Shown: positions 13,078 to 20,071 of the stretch, piece by piece
Position numbering within the stretch: position 1 is the stretch's first letter
Layout of the letters: each line of letters begins with the position of its first letter
Origin: a virus
Strand: one strand, 5' to 3'
Virus record (IMG/VR): IMGVR_UViG_3300010300_000129
Span: 1-22,135 of that record
Length of the DNA: 22,135 nucleotides
Translations under genes and position numbers: made by a program
The notes under the pieces: model-generated
What the model was told of the DNA's origin: nothing
The model's input: only the letters and a program-made list of their open reading frames with translations
Database searches by the model: none

Positions 13078-14018
13078 TTGAATTCACACTCCACCATAAG
13101 TTCAGTAAGACAAGCAAGCATATTTATTTCCTGATCCGCAACGAACGCAACCTGATATTGATACTTAGCGAGTACAAGCACAGCAGCAGGAATAGAACCC
13201 GGAACCAGGGAATCATAAAGAGCATCGTAAATACGACGCAGCAGGACACCAGAATCATTATCCAGGTTGGAGACAACCCACTTTCGAACTTCCGAGAAAT
13301 TCTTGTTCTTAAGGTCTTTAATAAGTTCATTGACCGGCACATCAGAGAAAGATGCCAAGATGGCAGAGTCAATCTTGCCGCCAGCTGAGTATCGTTGACA
13401 CTCATTCAAGACTCGTCGCCAATCTGGAAAATGTTTGTTAACTAGTTGGGCAATAACTTTCGGATCATATTCCACACGCTCTGCCTCAAGTATAGTCCCG
13501 AGACGCTTGAAGAATGTGGCGGCGACGGTTTGTTTGTCGCGACCTTTGATTCCAAACTCGATGACGGAGCATCGAGAGTGAAGGGGTTCGATGATTCGAT
13601 TCTTGTAGTTGCAGGTGAAGATGAACCGGCAGTTGCCACTAAACTCCTCAATACTTGCCCGTAGGAGGAGTTGTACGTCGTTTGTTGTGTTGTCTGCCTC
13701 ATCAATGATGATGACTTTGTGTTTAGCAGTTGATGCAAGCGAAACGGTCGAAGCGAAGTTCTTCGCAGTGTTTCTGACAGTATCGAGGAATCGACCTTCG
13801 TCGGATCCGTTGATGACATAGAAATCAACCCCCAGTTCATTACAGAGTGCTTTTGCTACGGTAGTCTTACCGCAACCAGCGGGCCCAGCCAGAAGTAGGT
13901 TTGGTACTTCACCGTTATTTAGAAACTCTTGAAAGGTCTTCTTAATACCATCGGGAAGAATACAGTCTTCGATAGTTTGAGGGCGGTATTTTTCTACCCA
14001 AAGGAACTGGTCGCTCAT
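13074..14018 (-). CDS. 44: Clamp loader large subunit gp44 (AAA+ ATPase)
   Basis: The 314-residue product is the ATPase subunit that, with gp62, loads the gp45 clamp at primer-template junctions. It shows LWVEKYRPQTIEDCI at 6-20, Walker A GPAGCGKT at 45-52, Walker B IIIDEAD at 103-109, and the SRC arginine-finger motif HSRC at 147-150. Length matches T4 gp44 (319 aa). All clamp-loader residues that I can check are present. The start overlaps the stop of a small membrane protein gene as ATGA. RegA is a likely regulator of its translation by analogy to T4. Confidence 0.96.
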   Translation of the reverse strand: MSDQFLWVEKYRPQTIEDCILPDGIKKTFQEFLNNGEVPNLLLAGPAGCGKTTVAKALCNELGVDFYVINGSDEGRFLDTVRNTAKNFASTVSLASTAKHKVIIIDEADNTTNDVQLLLRASIEEFSGNCRFIFTCNYKNRIIEPLHSRCSVIEFGIKGRDKQTVAATFFKRLGTILEAERVEYDPKVIAQLVNKHFPDWRRVLNECQRYSAGGKIDSAILASFSDVPVNELIKDLKNKNFSEVRKWVVSNLDNDSGVLLRRIYDALYDSLVPGSIPAAVLVLAKYQYQVAFVADQEINMLACLTELMVECEFK

Positions 14019-14233
14019 AATGAAAGTTGAATAATCTTGGTAAGGTCGATCACAGAAAAGAAAGACTCAAGGGCAACGATGTCCCAGGTCTTGATTCTAA
14101 CAGCAAATGGCATCATTGCCAAGTTTCCGAATAGTCTAAAACAGCATCCCCAATATACTGACACATACAAAATAAGGAAGTATCCGACAATCATACAGAC
14201 ACTTCCCACAATTCTCAAATTTTTATCATTCAT
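14015..14233 (-). CDS. Small predicted membrane protein, 72 aa
   Basis: The 72-residue product begins MNDKNLRIVG and continues into a strongly hydrophobic stretch of about 20 residues (GSVCMIVGYFLILYVSVYWG). A second, weaker hydrophobic segment, FGNLAMMPFAV, follows, and a mixed C-terminus ends the protein. One confident and one possible membrane span are therefore seen. I chose the ATG at 14233, overlapping the previous stop as ATGA; a TTG at 14239 is the alternative. It sits between an unknown protein and gene 44 and is probably translated by coupling. The function is unknown. A membrane anchor beside replication genes could position the replisome, but this is speculation. Confidence 0.65.
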   Translation of the reverse strand: MNDKNLRIVGSVCMIVGYFLILYVSVYWGCCFRLFGNLAMMPFAVRIKTWDIVALESFFSVIDLTKIIQLSL

Positions 14234-14757
14234 ACCCAATCTGGTTTTCTGGATCCGTCACGAAGATAATTAGATGCAACCCAAGGTTTGCTGCTAATGT
14301 ACATTTTGTAAGCAGTAATAGTGTCGATGCTTGTGTCAAATTTAAACTCATTTGGCATTGCGCGAGTGAAGTCTTCGACCATGCAATAACAGGTAATTGC
14401 TTTACCAGTTTTGCGATGGAATAATTTTTTTGCTTCGAACAAAGTTTTCATGCACGAGTGTACTTTACCATATCGATGAAAGTATTCTGTACACAATGCT
14501 AAACCGTGTGCAATCAACCAGGCAGTTTTTTCATGCGACTCTGCTGCCCACTTAGTACATGGATGATTGCGGAATGCACCCTTGTCTGTTTTGTAAGGTT
14601 CACCGTTGACTCGATGAATAGGTCCCCAACCATAATACCACTTTGAATATATGATGCTGAGCATTTGACAACACTCAAGTGGCATCTTTACAATATGCTT
14701 GTCCGGGAGGACTTGTGCAGATAAGCGTGGATCTTGGTCGGTTACAAAAATGTTCAT
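14230..14757 (-). CDS. Conserved phage protein with DKHIVKM motif, unknown
   Basis: The 175-residue product begins MNIFVTDQDPRLSAQVLPDK and then HIVKMPLECCQMLS. I recall this N-terminal pattern (MNIF-x-x-D...DKHxVKM-LE-QML) from phage proteins of unknown function. Further polar motifs are FRNHPCTKWAAESHEKTAWLIAHG and EYFHRYGKVHSC, which supply several His, Cys and Trp residues in a helical context. A possible link to pyrimidine-dimer glycosylases comes to mind, but I cannot support it and the sequence is not like T4 endonuclease V. The length and overlap with both neighbours as ATGA show it is a real gene. It may be a nucleic-acid enzyme. Confidence 0.7.
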   Translation of the reverse strand: MNIFVTDQDPRLSAQVLPDKHIVKMPLECCQMLSIIYSKWYYGWGPIHRVNGEPYKTDKGAFRNHPCTKWAAESHEKTAWLIAHGLALCTEYFHRYGKVHSCMKTLFEAKKLFHRKTGKAITCYCMVEDFTRAMPNEFKFDTSIDTITAYKMYISSKPWVASNYLRDGSRKPDWV

Positions 14758-15320
14758 ACCAAATTGGTGTTGATTAGAACTCTTCGCTTACAGTCTGACG
14801 GAGAATGTCCAGTATGTAAATGGCTTCCGTCAAAAATTAATATTCTATTTGCCTTTGGTCTTACTCGAACCATTTCAGTAAGAGTTGAAAAGTCTGCAGC
14901 ATAGAACTCTTCTTCATTAGTTGCTCTTTCATTATACAACACGGTCTCAGCATCAGAGTCTGTTAGATAAAAAACTGATGAGATGTGTGGATAGTAAAAG
15001 TCAATATGAGGGGGATGCTTATGCTTGTTTGGAGTGTGGGTTACCATATCTAATCTACACCGAATCACTCTTTGAGTATCAGTTTCTAGTAAGAGGTCGG
15101 CGTAGAAAGATGCCAAGAAAGGGTGAAGGTGAGAAGATTTTCCTTCAAATAGAATTGTATGATTGAAACCAAAGTCAAATAAACTTTCTTCTCCAGGATC
15201 TTCACTTTTATATTTGGTGACGTTTCCTTGATATTCCCAGATGTGGTCTCCTTCTAAGACCTCACGCTGAATCATCTCAAAGTATCTTGGAGATAGAAAG
15301 TTGTCAATGACCTTATACAT
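14754..15320 (-). CDS. 2-oxoglutarate/Fe(II) oxygenase-like protein (5 of 5)
   Basis: The 188-residue product begins MYKVIDNFLSPRYFEMIQ. Likely iron ligands are H105-I-D107 in PPHIDFYYPH and one of H167, H169 or H172 in DGSHLHTGHSP, with R179 or R180 near the end as the candidate 2-oxoglutarate ligand. The middle contains SSVFYLTDSDAETVLYNE, the pattern of a barrel strand and turn. I chose the ATG at 15320, which overlaps the gp45 stop by 8 bases, over a longer frame reaching back into gene 45. It is diverged from the other four. The substrate is unknown. Confidence 0.78.
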   Translation of the reverse strand: MYKVIDNFLSPRYFEMIQREVLEGDHIWEYQGNVTKYKSEDPGEESLFDFGFNHTILFEGKSSHLHPFLASFYADLLLETDTQRVIRCRLDMVTHTPNKHKHPPHIDFYYPHISSVFYLTDSDAETVLYNERATNEEEFYAADFSTLTEMVRVRPKANRILIFDGSHLHTGHSPSDCKRRVLINTNLV

Positions 15321-15987
15321 TAGCAGTAAAAGTAGAATCGGGTTCCAGTGCAACGTAATAGCACAAGTTTTGGTTGGTGCTAGTAAAGCGAGACAGCAGT
15401 TTCTCAGAAACTACAACATCATATGTGCCAGGAAGAATCTTGATGTTCTCAACTTTGAAGTTGAAGACAAACTCAGAATTAGTTTCACCAACAACAACAG
15501 AGAAGTCATTAGAGGTGTCGTTCTTCTTATCACGAACAACCAGTTTGACAACACCATTCTCACCCACAGCTGAGAGATCAGGAAGTTGATACACTGCTGC
15601 TGCTTTCAGAAGTTTGTCCAACTGTTTAGTATCTAGAGTGAAGCAAACATCTTCGCTGGGAAGTGCAATAGACTTCTCAGGAGGAGTCACAATGACGTTA
15701 GGATCAGCAAAGAAATACTTTGAACGAGAGCGACCTTCGCGGATCACAACATAAGAGTCGTTCTGAAAGTCCAGTTCAGCAGACTGGTGGAGAGACACGC
15801 CATTCAAGAACTGGTTCAGATCGTAGATACCGAAGTCCTTAGGGAAATCTTCATCAATCGTCGCCTCTGCAAGAATGTTCTTCATCACAGAGATAGTACG
15901 CAGCTGATTGCCCTGCTTCACAAGAATAGACTGGTTGATGTTGCTGAAGTTCTTGAGAAGGTTGAGGGTTTTATCAGACAGTTTCAT
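15313..15987 (-). CDS. 45: Sliding clamp gp45
   Basis: The 224-residue product is the trimeric processivity clamp. It aligns by eye with T4 gp45 (228 aa): MKLSDKTLNLLKNFSNINQS at the N-terminus, DFGIYDLNQFLNGVSL at about 50-65, FNFKVENIKILPGTYDVVVS at about 171-190, and the C-terminal YYVALEPDSTFTANV. I chose the ATG at 15987; the frame extends to 16065 but the T4 match starts here. No good ribosome binding site is visible and the gap to the DUF3310 gene is 17 bases. By analogy to T4 it would also act as mobile activator of late transcription, which fits the TATAAATA motifs found at 8982 and 9679. Confidence 0.95.
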   Translation of the reverse strand: MKLSDKTLNLLKNFSNINQSILVKQGNQLRTISVMKNILAEATIDEDFPKDFGIYDLNQFLNGVSLHQSAELDFQNDSYVVIREGRSRSKYFFADPNVIVTPPEKSIALPSEDVCFTLDTKQLDKLLKAAAVYQLPDLSAVGENGVVKLVVRDKKNDTSNDFSVVVGETNSEFVFNFKVENIKILPGTYDVVVSEKLLSRFTSTNQNLCYYVALEPDSTFTANV

Positions 15988-16004
15988 AGTTTTAGGTCGG
16001 AGTT

Positions 16005-16334
16005 TCACTGAGGATAGTCGCTGGTTTGCTTGTGCAGACCAGAAAAATGATAAAGCAATACACAATAATGGATTGCTTTGAGAATGTCAAGTTTAGACTT
16101 ACCATTCTTCTTTCCAAATCGGGAAAGATATTTGATTGCATTGGATCGACAGAATGGTTCTGCGTCACCGATGCTTTCAATCAAATCAAGAGTCTGCGTC
16201 TTTGATTCTTGGGAAGTATAATGTGCCTTGTAAGTACCAGAAAGATACTCAGAGATCTCTTTCATTGTGAGATCTTCATCATACTTCCAAAAGTGCGGAG
16301 GTTTTTCCATACCGGTCACATAATTATAATCCAT
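16005..16334 (-). CDS. DUF3310-type small protein
   Basis: The 109-residue product has a DUF3310-like core from about residue 36: KAHYTSQESKTQTLDLIESI, then FCRSNAIKYLSRFGKKNGKS, then ILKAIHYCVLL. The pattern HY....E..D.I...F..N.IKYL.R...K.G...D..KA..Y is a hallmark of this widespread phage family, sometimes annotated as a nucleotide kinase without firm proof. An N-terminal extension of about 30 residues (MDYNYVTGMEKPPHFWKYDE) is not part of that core. I chose the ATG at 16334, which lies 4 bases after the stop of the CobS-like gene, over a longer frame inside that gene. Its role is unknown. Confidence 0.8.
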   Translation of the reverse strand: MDYNYVTGMEKPPHFWKYDEDLTMKEISEYLSGTYKAHYTSQESKTQTLDLIESIGDAEPFCRSNAIKYLSRFGKKNGKSKLDILKAIHYCVLLYHFSGLHKQTSDYPQ

Positions 16335-16338
16335 TATA

Positions 16339-17442
16339 TCAGGAGAAAGTTTGAACGTCAACAGAACCTTCGGGCATCTCGAAATCTGCATCAACTTTGT
16401 CATACAGTTCAAGGAATGCTTGCTTGGTTTCATCATCGAAACGATTCACGCAGACTTGAATTGCTTTACCTTTGTCACCAAAGATAGAGTATGCACGAAG
16501 GATGTGAACCAGACGGCGAGTAGAGATGATCTCTTCGATACCACCATCATAGAAGGTCTTACGGATGATATCAGCCCAGTCCACAAGACGCTGACAAAAG
16601 TTCTCATCGTGAGTGCCGACAGAAGCAGCAATGCGGAGGAGAATCTTCAATTCATTAGCAGGAGTCGGATACTCTTGCTCAAAGGTCACAGGGAAACGCT
16701 CAAGGAATGCTTCGTTCAGAACGTTGGTGCCAATGAAGCGACCATCATCAGATCCCTTACCCTTGGTGTTTGCGGTAGCGATGACGTTGAATCCTGCGGA
16801 AGGAGTCACCATCTTACCAATCTTTTTCAGGAAGACACCTTTACCTTCGAGGATCGATTGAAGGCAAAGAATCTTGTTGGAAGCCAGGTCAATCTCGTCA
16901 AGCAGTAGAATCGCACCGCGCTCCAAGGCTTCGACGACCGGACCATTGTGCCAAACGGTCTCACCGTTGACAAGACGGAATCCACCAATGAGGTCATCTT
17001 CATCAGTTTCAATAGTGATGTTGACACGGATCAGTTCTCGTCCGAGTTGGGCACACGCTTGCTCAACAGAGAACGTTTTACCATTGCCCGAGAGACCCGT
17101 GATAAACGTAGGGTAGAAATGACGGGACTGAATAATTTTCTTAACATCGTTGAAATTACCAAACTTGACGAAGGTATCATCTTTTTGAGGAACGAGGGTC
17201 AGTTCAGATGTGGGCAAGACAGCAGGTTGCTTATAAGTTTCTTCGATCTGTTCGCGAGCGGAATCAACATTCCACTTGCCGCGTCCAACTTTGTAGTTCT
17301 CAAGTCGTCGGGTAACAGTTTGGTATGCAATACCATTAGCAGCACAGTAACCACGAACATCACCAGCGGTGAACTCAGTACCGTACATGTTGGTCAGATC
17401 ATCAATGATTTGATCGTCAGTCATTTTGATGGTGCGAGGCAT
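16339..17442 (-). CDS. cobS: CobS/MoxR-like AAA+ ATPase
   Basis: The 367-residue product is a MoxR-clade AAA+ protein. An N-terminal domain of about 60 residues with a helix-turn-helix look precedes the motor: Walker A GLSGNGKT at 116-123, Walker B LLDEID at 180-185, sensor 1 IATANT at 221-226, and the arginine-finger region NEAFLERF near 243-250. It is commonly called CobS in cyanomyoviruses, after the ATPase subunit of aerobic cobaltochelatase. MoxR ATPases normally act with a VWA-domain partner, and a CobT-like VWA gene lies just upstream. No CobN-like catalytic subunit is present. The gene has its own promoter at 17466. It could remodel proteins or assist metal insertion in the host. Confidence 0.88.
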   Translation of the reverse strand: MPRTIKMTDDQIIDDLTNMYGTEFTAGDVRGYCAANGIAYQTVTRRLENYKVGRGKWNVDSAREQIEETYKQPAVLPTSELTLVPQKDDTFVKFGNFNDVKKIIQSRHFYPTFITGLSGNGKTFSVEQACAQLGRELIRVNITIETDEDDLIGGFRLVNGETVWHNGPVVEALERGAILLLDEIDLASNKILCLQSILEGKGVFLKKIGKMVTPSAGFNVIATANTKGKGSDDGRFIGTNVLNEAFLERFPVTFEQEYPTPANELKILLRIAASVGTHDENFCQRLVDWADIIRKTFYDGGIEEIISTRRLVHILRAYSIFGDKGKAIQVCVNRFDDETKQAFLELYDKVDADFEMPEGSVDVQTFS

Positions 17443-17444
17443 TG

Positions 17445-17493
17445 TGCGTTTGTTTCAATGAAGTTATTATAGTGCAAACGCAGTAGGATCAAA
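17445..17493 (-). promoter_or_regulatory. Promoter with 8-bp inverted repeat ahead of cobS-like gene
   Basis: TATAAT (17466-17471) is preceded by a TTTGAT (17488-17493) with a 16-base spacing, directed at the CobS-like gene 24 bases downstream. An inverted repeat, TGCGTTTG (17445-17452) and CAAACGCA (17475-17482), encloses the -10 box and start region. The arms would lie in the promoter spacer and in the leader just before the ATG, a layout compatible with an operator. Confidence 0.65.
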
Positions 17494-17511
17494 GTGGGTA
17501 GTGGACAGTTC

Positions 17512-17661
17512 TCAAGACCGTCCAGTACGGCGTCGATACTCCCAGTACATAGCATTGAGCATCCACGACTCAGCGAGTGACTGGGGTCCTTTTTTCAGGA
17601 CACGAGTCTGCTCTCTAGTCAGTTTCACCATCTTTGCATACTCTTCTTTCCAAGAATCCAT
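17512..17661 (-). CDS. 49-aa basic small protein
   Basis: The ATG at 17661 opens a 49-codon frame lying 4 bases after the stop of the VWA gene. The product begins MDSWKEEYAKMVKLTREQTR and ends with a Trp/Tyr/Arg-rich helix (ESWMLNAMYWEYRRRTGRS). It is basic and probably entirely helical, with no membrane segment. I prefer this Met to an in-frame start at 17694, which overlaps the VWA gene by more. The function is unknown. Its place between the VWA protein and the AAA+ ATPase suggests a link to that pair, but it ends before the promoter of the ATPase. A short tail of this type could dock on either partner. Confidence 0.6.
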   Translation of the reverse strand: MDSWKEEYAKMVKLTREQTRVLKKGPQSLAESWMLNAMYWEYRRRTGRS

Positions 17662-17665
17662 GGTA

Positions 17666-19822
17666 TTACGAGATAAGTTGGACGAATTCGCCAAGAACTT
17701 TTTTATTTAGTTTTTTGTTCTTCAAAGATTTAACAAATGCTGACTTGATCTGGGTCTTGGTTGCATCTTCACCTACTGTAAACTCAGCATTTTGTGACAC
17801 AGAGTTAGCATTGATACCAAAGTAGACATCATATGCAGAAGACTTGATTGAGAAAGACTTGTTCTTCTTCCAAGATGAATAAATTTTATCATACTCTTCA
17901 GAATTATAATCACAATGCATCTTCATAAAGGAAGTAGCATCACGACCAGTGATTAAACGGAATCCTACAAAAGAAGTTTGTGGGAATTTATCCTTAAGAT
18001 TGTTCAATAGACAATCAGTGAAAGAAGTATATCGATATCCAATGGAGTAAGTTGTTCCGAGTTTACGATCACGGATAAAACATCCATCGTGACGGATCTG
18101 CTTCATGCCCATGATGCTGCAGTTGCGTCGATAAACTTCAGCATAGAAAGGAACTGGGCTTGCTTCGCCGTCAGTAAGAATCACACACTGAACTTTCTCC
18201 ACTTTGGTTTTCTTCTGAAAATGTGGAATGATCTGGTGCAGAGTGATCAACGCTTCATTCAAAGGAGTACCAGACAAAGAGAGACAAGGTGGTTCACGAT
18301 AGTCAACACGGTATCGGAAAGAGTATGCAATGCGATAGATATCACGCATCTGTTGCTCAGACTCTGATGCTCGAACATTGCTTGTGAGAATATTCATCAG
18401 GCAATATCGATTGTCAACAACCAGATCAAACTCTTTCTTCTTTTGATGATCTACTGGAGTGAGAGCACGATTGCTGTTGTACTTTCGAGACAACCACTCA
18501 TAAGTGAATGCATATACTTCGAAAGGAATAGATGCTTTCTTGCAGAACCAAATCAGATTATAAAGTTGTTTGATGGTGTCAAGCATCACATCACCCATAG
18601 AACCAGACCAATCAAGAATGAAGATCAGTCCATGATTCTTTCCGTCTGGGAGGGAGGTGACTTTCTTAAAAAGATCTTCGTTGTATTTGTAGGTATGGAG
18701 TTTGCTGCAATCAAGCATTCCAGTGCTAGAGACAGTAGCACGAGAATAAGAAGTAGCAGATTTTCGACACTCAAATTCTTTAACGAGGTAGTTGACTTCT
18801 TTTTGTGCAGACTTCTTGAATTTTTTGTAGTCATCATCGACTGTGGCAAACATATCTGGCCAGTTGCCACCTTCTCCGTACATAGAGTACATCTCTTCAT
18901 GAGCATCCGTCTGCATTTTGAATGAGTCTCGAATGTGCTGATGAACTTCGGAGTTCTTGGCAATAGCAGTATCTAGGTTCACCGTGGGAACTTCAAGGTA
19001 AACATTATCATTCATGCCACGCGCAGCAAGATCAGCGATAGCATCTTCCAGAGCCTCAGTAGTCTTTACTTCAGGTTCTTCTTGCTGTGCAGTTCCGCCG
19101 TAAGACTTGTTCAGTTCTTCCATATCATTCTCTTCACCCTCAATCTGATCTTCACCAGGTCCAAGATCTTCTCCTTCGCCCTGTCCCTCGTTATTGTCTG
19201 CAGAGGGTGATTGATCGGCAGGAGCACCATTCGATCCCTGAGGCATATCCTGAGGCATCTCAGGGCGTTCTTGCATCTGCTTCTTAGAGACAGCATACAT
19301 CTCTTCTGCAGCGCGATATGCTTCCTCTACAGTCTCTGCAGCATCAATCAAATTGATGATACGCATCTCTTCATCAGAGTAGAAGGGAATATCAATATGC
19401 TGACCAAGTTTGAAGTGAAGGTTGACGCGATCAGCAAAGCTCATCTTGCTAACGTCTTCTCCCTCAAGATTGAAGAAGTCTTTCTCATGCATCTCCTTGT
19501 ATCCAATATGGAAAGACTTGCGTAGACCAGGATATTTTCGTTTCATTAGTTTCTCAATACGTGGATCTTCCACGATATTGAAGAAGGTCATGGGAGCAGA
19601 GCAGACTTCACTCAGTTCTTGATCAGGGGTGAAGAGTGCGTGACCAACTTCATGACCCACCAGCATGTCATACATGACATTGGATGCTTTCTCCCACAAA
19701 GGCAGAACCAGGACGCGGGTGTGGACGTTGAAAGATGCAGTCTCACACTGCTTGTGCTCAACCACCAGGTCCTCAGTGGCAAGCAGTTTGGCAAGTTGAG
19801 ACTTGATTTCGTGGCGAGTCAT
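17666..19822 (-). CDS. CobT-like VWA protein with HEXXH metallopeptidase motif
   Basis: The 718-residue product has three parts. Residues 1-180 contain H57-E-V-G-H61, an HEXXH zinc motif, and NIVEDPRIE at 82-90, supplying a further acidic ligand, as in the VWA-metallopeptidase/CobT family. Residues 190-255 are acidic and low-complexity, like the linker of CobT. A VWA domain begins at about 395 with MIDAS motif D404-W-S406-G-S408. VWA partners of MoxR ATPases deliver the client to the motor, and the matching ATPase follows two genes later. The function in cyanophages is unproven; it has been annotated as a peptidase. I chose the ATG at 19822; a TTG at 19852 is possible. Confidence 0.85.
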   Translation of the reverse strand: MTRHEIKSQLAKLLATEDLVVEHKQCETASFNVHTRVLVLPLWEKASNVMYDMLVGHEVGHALFTPDQELSEVCSAPMTFFNIVEDPRIEKLMKRKYPGLRKSFHIGYKEMHEKDFFNLEGEDVSKMSFADRVNLHFKLGQHIDIPFYSDEEMRIINLIDAAETVEEAYRAAEEMYAVSKKQMQERPEMPQDMPQGSNGAPADQSPSADNNEGQGEGEDLGPGEDQIEGEENDMEELNKSYGGTAQQEEPEVKTTEALEDAIADLAARGMNDNVYLEVPTVNLDTAIAKNSEVHQHIRDSFKMQTDAHEEMYSMYGEGGNWPDMFATVDDDYKKFKKSAQKEVNYLVKEFECRKSATSYSRATVSSTGMLDCSKLHTYKYNEDLFKKVTSLPDGKNHGLIFILDWSGSMGDVMLDTIKQLYNLIWFCKKASIPFEVYAFTYEWLSRKYNSNRALTPVDHQKKKEFDLVVDNRYCLMNILTSNVRASESEQQMRDIYRIAYSFRYRVDYREPPCLSLSGTPLNEALITLHQIIPHFQKKTKVEKVQCVILTDGEASPVPFYAEVYRRNCSIMGMKQIRHDGCFIRDRKLGTTYSIGYRYTSFTDCLLNNLKDKFPQTSFVGFRLITGRDATSFMKMHCDYNSEEYDKIYSSWKKNKSFSIKSSAYDVYFGINANSVSQNAEFTVGEDATKTQIKSAFVKSLKNKKLNKKVLGEFVQLIS

Positions 19823-19991
19823 CTGCTTTGTTCGTATGAACGTAGTATACAAAAGAACCTCGCTTGTTAGGCGAGGTCATGTGACGCTTCTTGAACTGGC
19901 GCAGTGCTTCACGCCGTGCTCTCATTGCTTGCGGTTTCAGTTTTCGTTTCTGTTCTTTCTTGCTGTGGTGTTGCCAGTTTGGAGTGGTCAT
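19773..19991 (-). CDS. 72-aa basic ORF overlapping two other frames
   Basis: The frame opens at ATG 19991 and ends at 19773, 50 bases inside the VWA gene. The product is very basic, beginning MTTPNWQHHSKKEQKRKLKP and including MRARREALRQFKKRH, which resembles nucleic-acid-binding tails. It overlaps an acidic 49-aa ORF in another frame by 83 bases. An AGGAAG lies very close to the ATG, so the ribosome binding site is poor. The hairpin at 19857-19877 lies inside this frame. It could be a true overlapping gene, the target of a frameshift from the acidic ORF, or a chance frame. The first two-thirds looks protein-like. Confidence 0.45.
   Translation of the reverse strand: MTTPNWQHHSKKEQKRKLKPQAMRARREALRQFKKRHMTSPNKRGSFVYYVHTNKADDSPRNQVSTCQTACH
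19850..19877 (-). terminator. Hairpin with T-rich tail before VWA gene
   Basis: On the minus strand ACCTCGC and GCGAGGT form a perfect 7-bp stem around loop CTAACAA, followed by TCTTTTG. It lies about 28 bases before the VWA start codon. It may be a weak intrinsic terminator or attenuator, but it also lies inside the basic 72-aa frame. Confidence 0.4.
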
Positions 19992-20058
19992 CTTCCTGAA
20001 CTGCTTTCATGGCGTCGTTAATCACTTTATCATACCATAGAGTGTTTTCGTCTACCAT
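19909..20058 (-). CDS. 49-aa acidic small protein
   Basis: The ATG at 20058 lies 13 bases after the stop of the epimerase gene and opens a 49-codon frame ending in TGA at 19909-19911. The product begins MVDENTLWYDKVINDAMKAV and continues with a hydrophilic tail rich in Glu, Thr and Ser (ERTETKTETASNESTA). The N-terminal half looks like a short amphipathic helix. The second half shares its DNA with the basic 72-aa frame in a +1-shifted register, so only one may be real there. No strong ribosome binding site is visible. The function is unknown. Confidence 0.5.
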   Translation of the reverse strand: MVDENTLWYDKVINDAMKAVQEDDHSKLATPQQERTETKTETASNESTA

Positions 20059-20071
20059 GTTTTTTAATTAT

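Noticed and set aside
15988-16065. N-terminal extension of gp45
   Set aside because: The residues are an overlap with the DUF3310 frame. The T4 gp45 match starts exactly at MKLSDKT from 15987.
16351-16908. 185-codon plus-strand open frame opposite the CobS-like gene
   Set aside because: It lies entirely opposite strongly supported AAA+ coding sequence, has no ribosome binding site or recognisable domain, and no plus-strand gene is otherwise supported in the window.
19844-19849. TATACT as a promoter -10 box for the VWA gene
   Set aside because: No acceptable -35 hexamer is found at 16-18 bases, and the region already encodes a hairpin and an overlapping frame.
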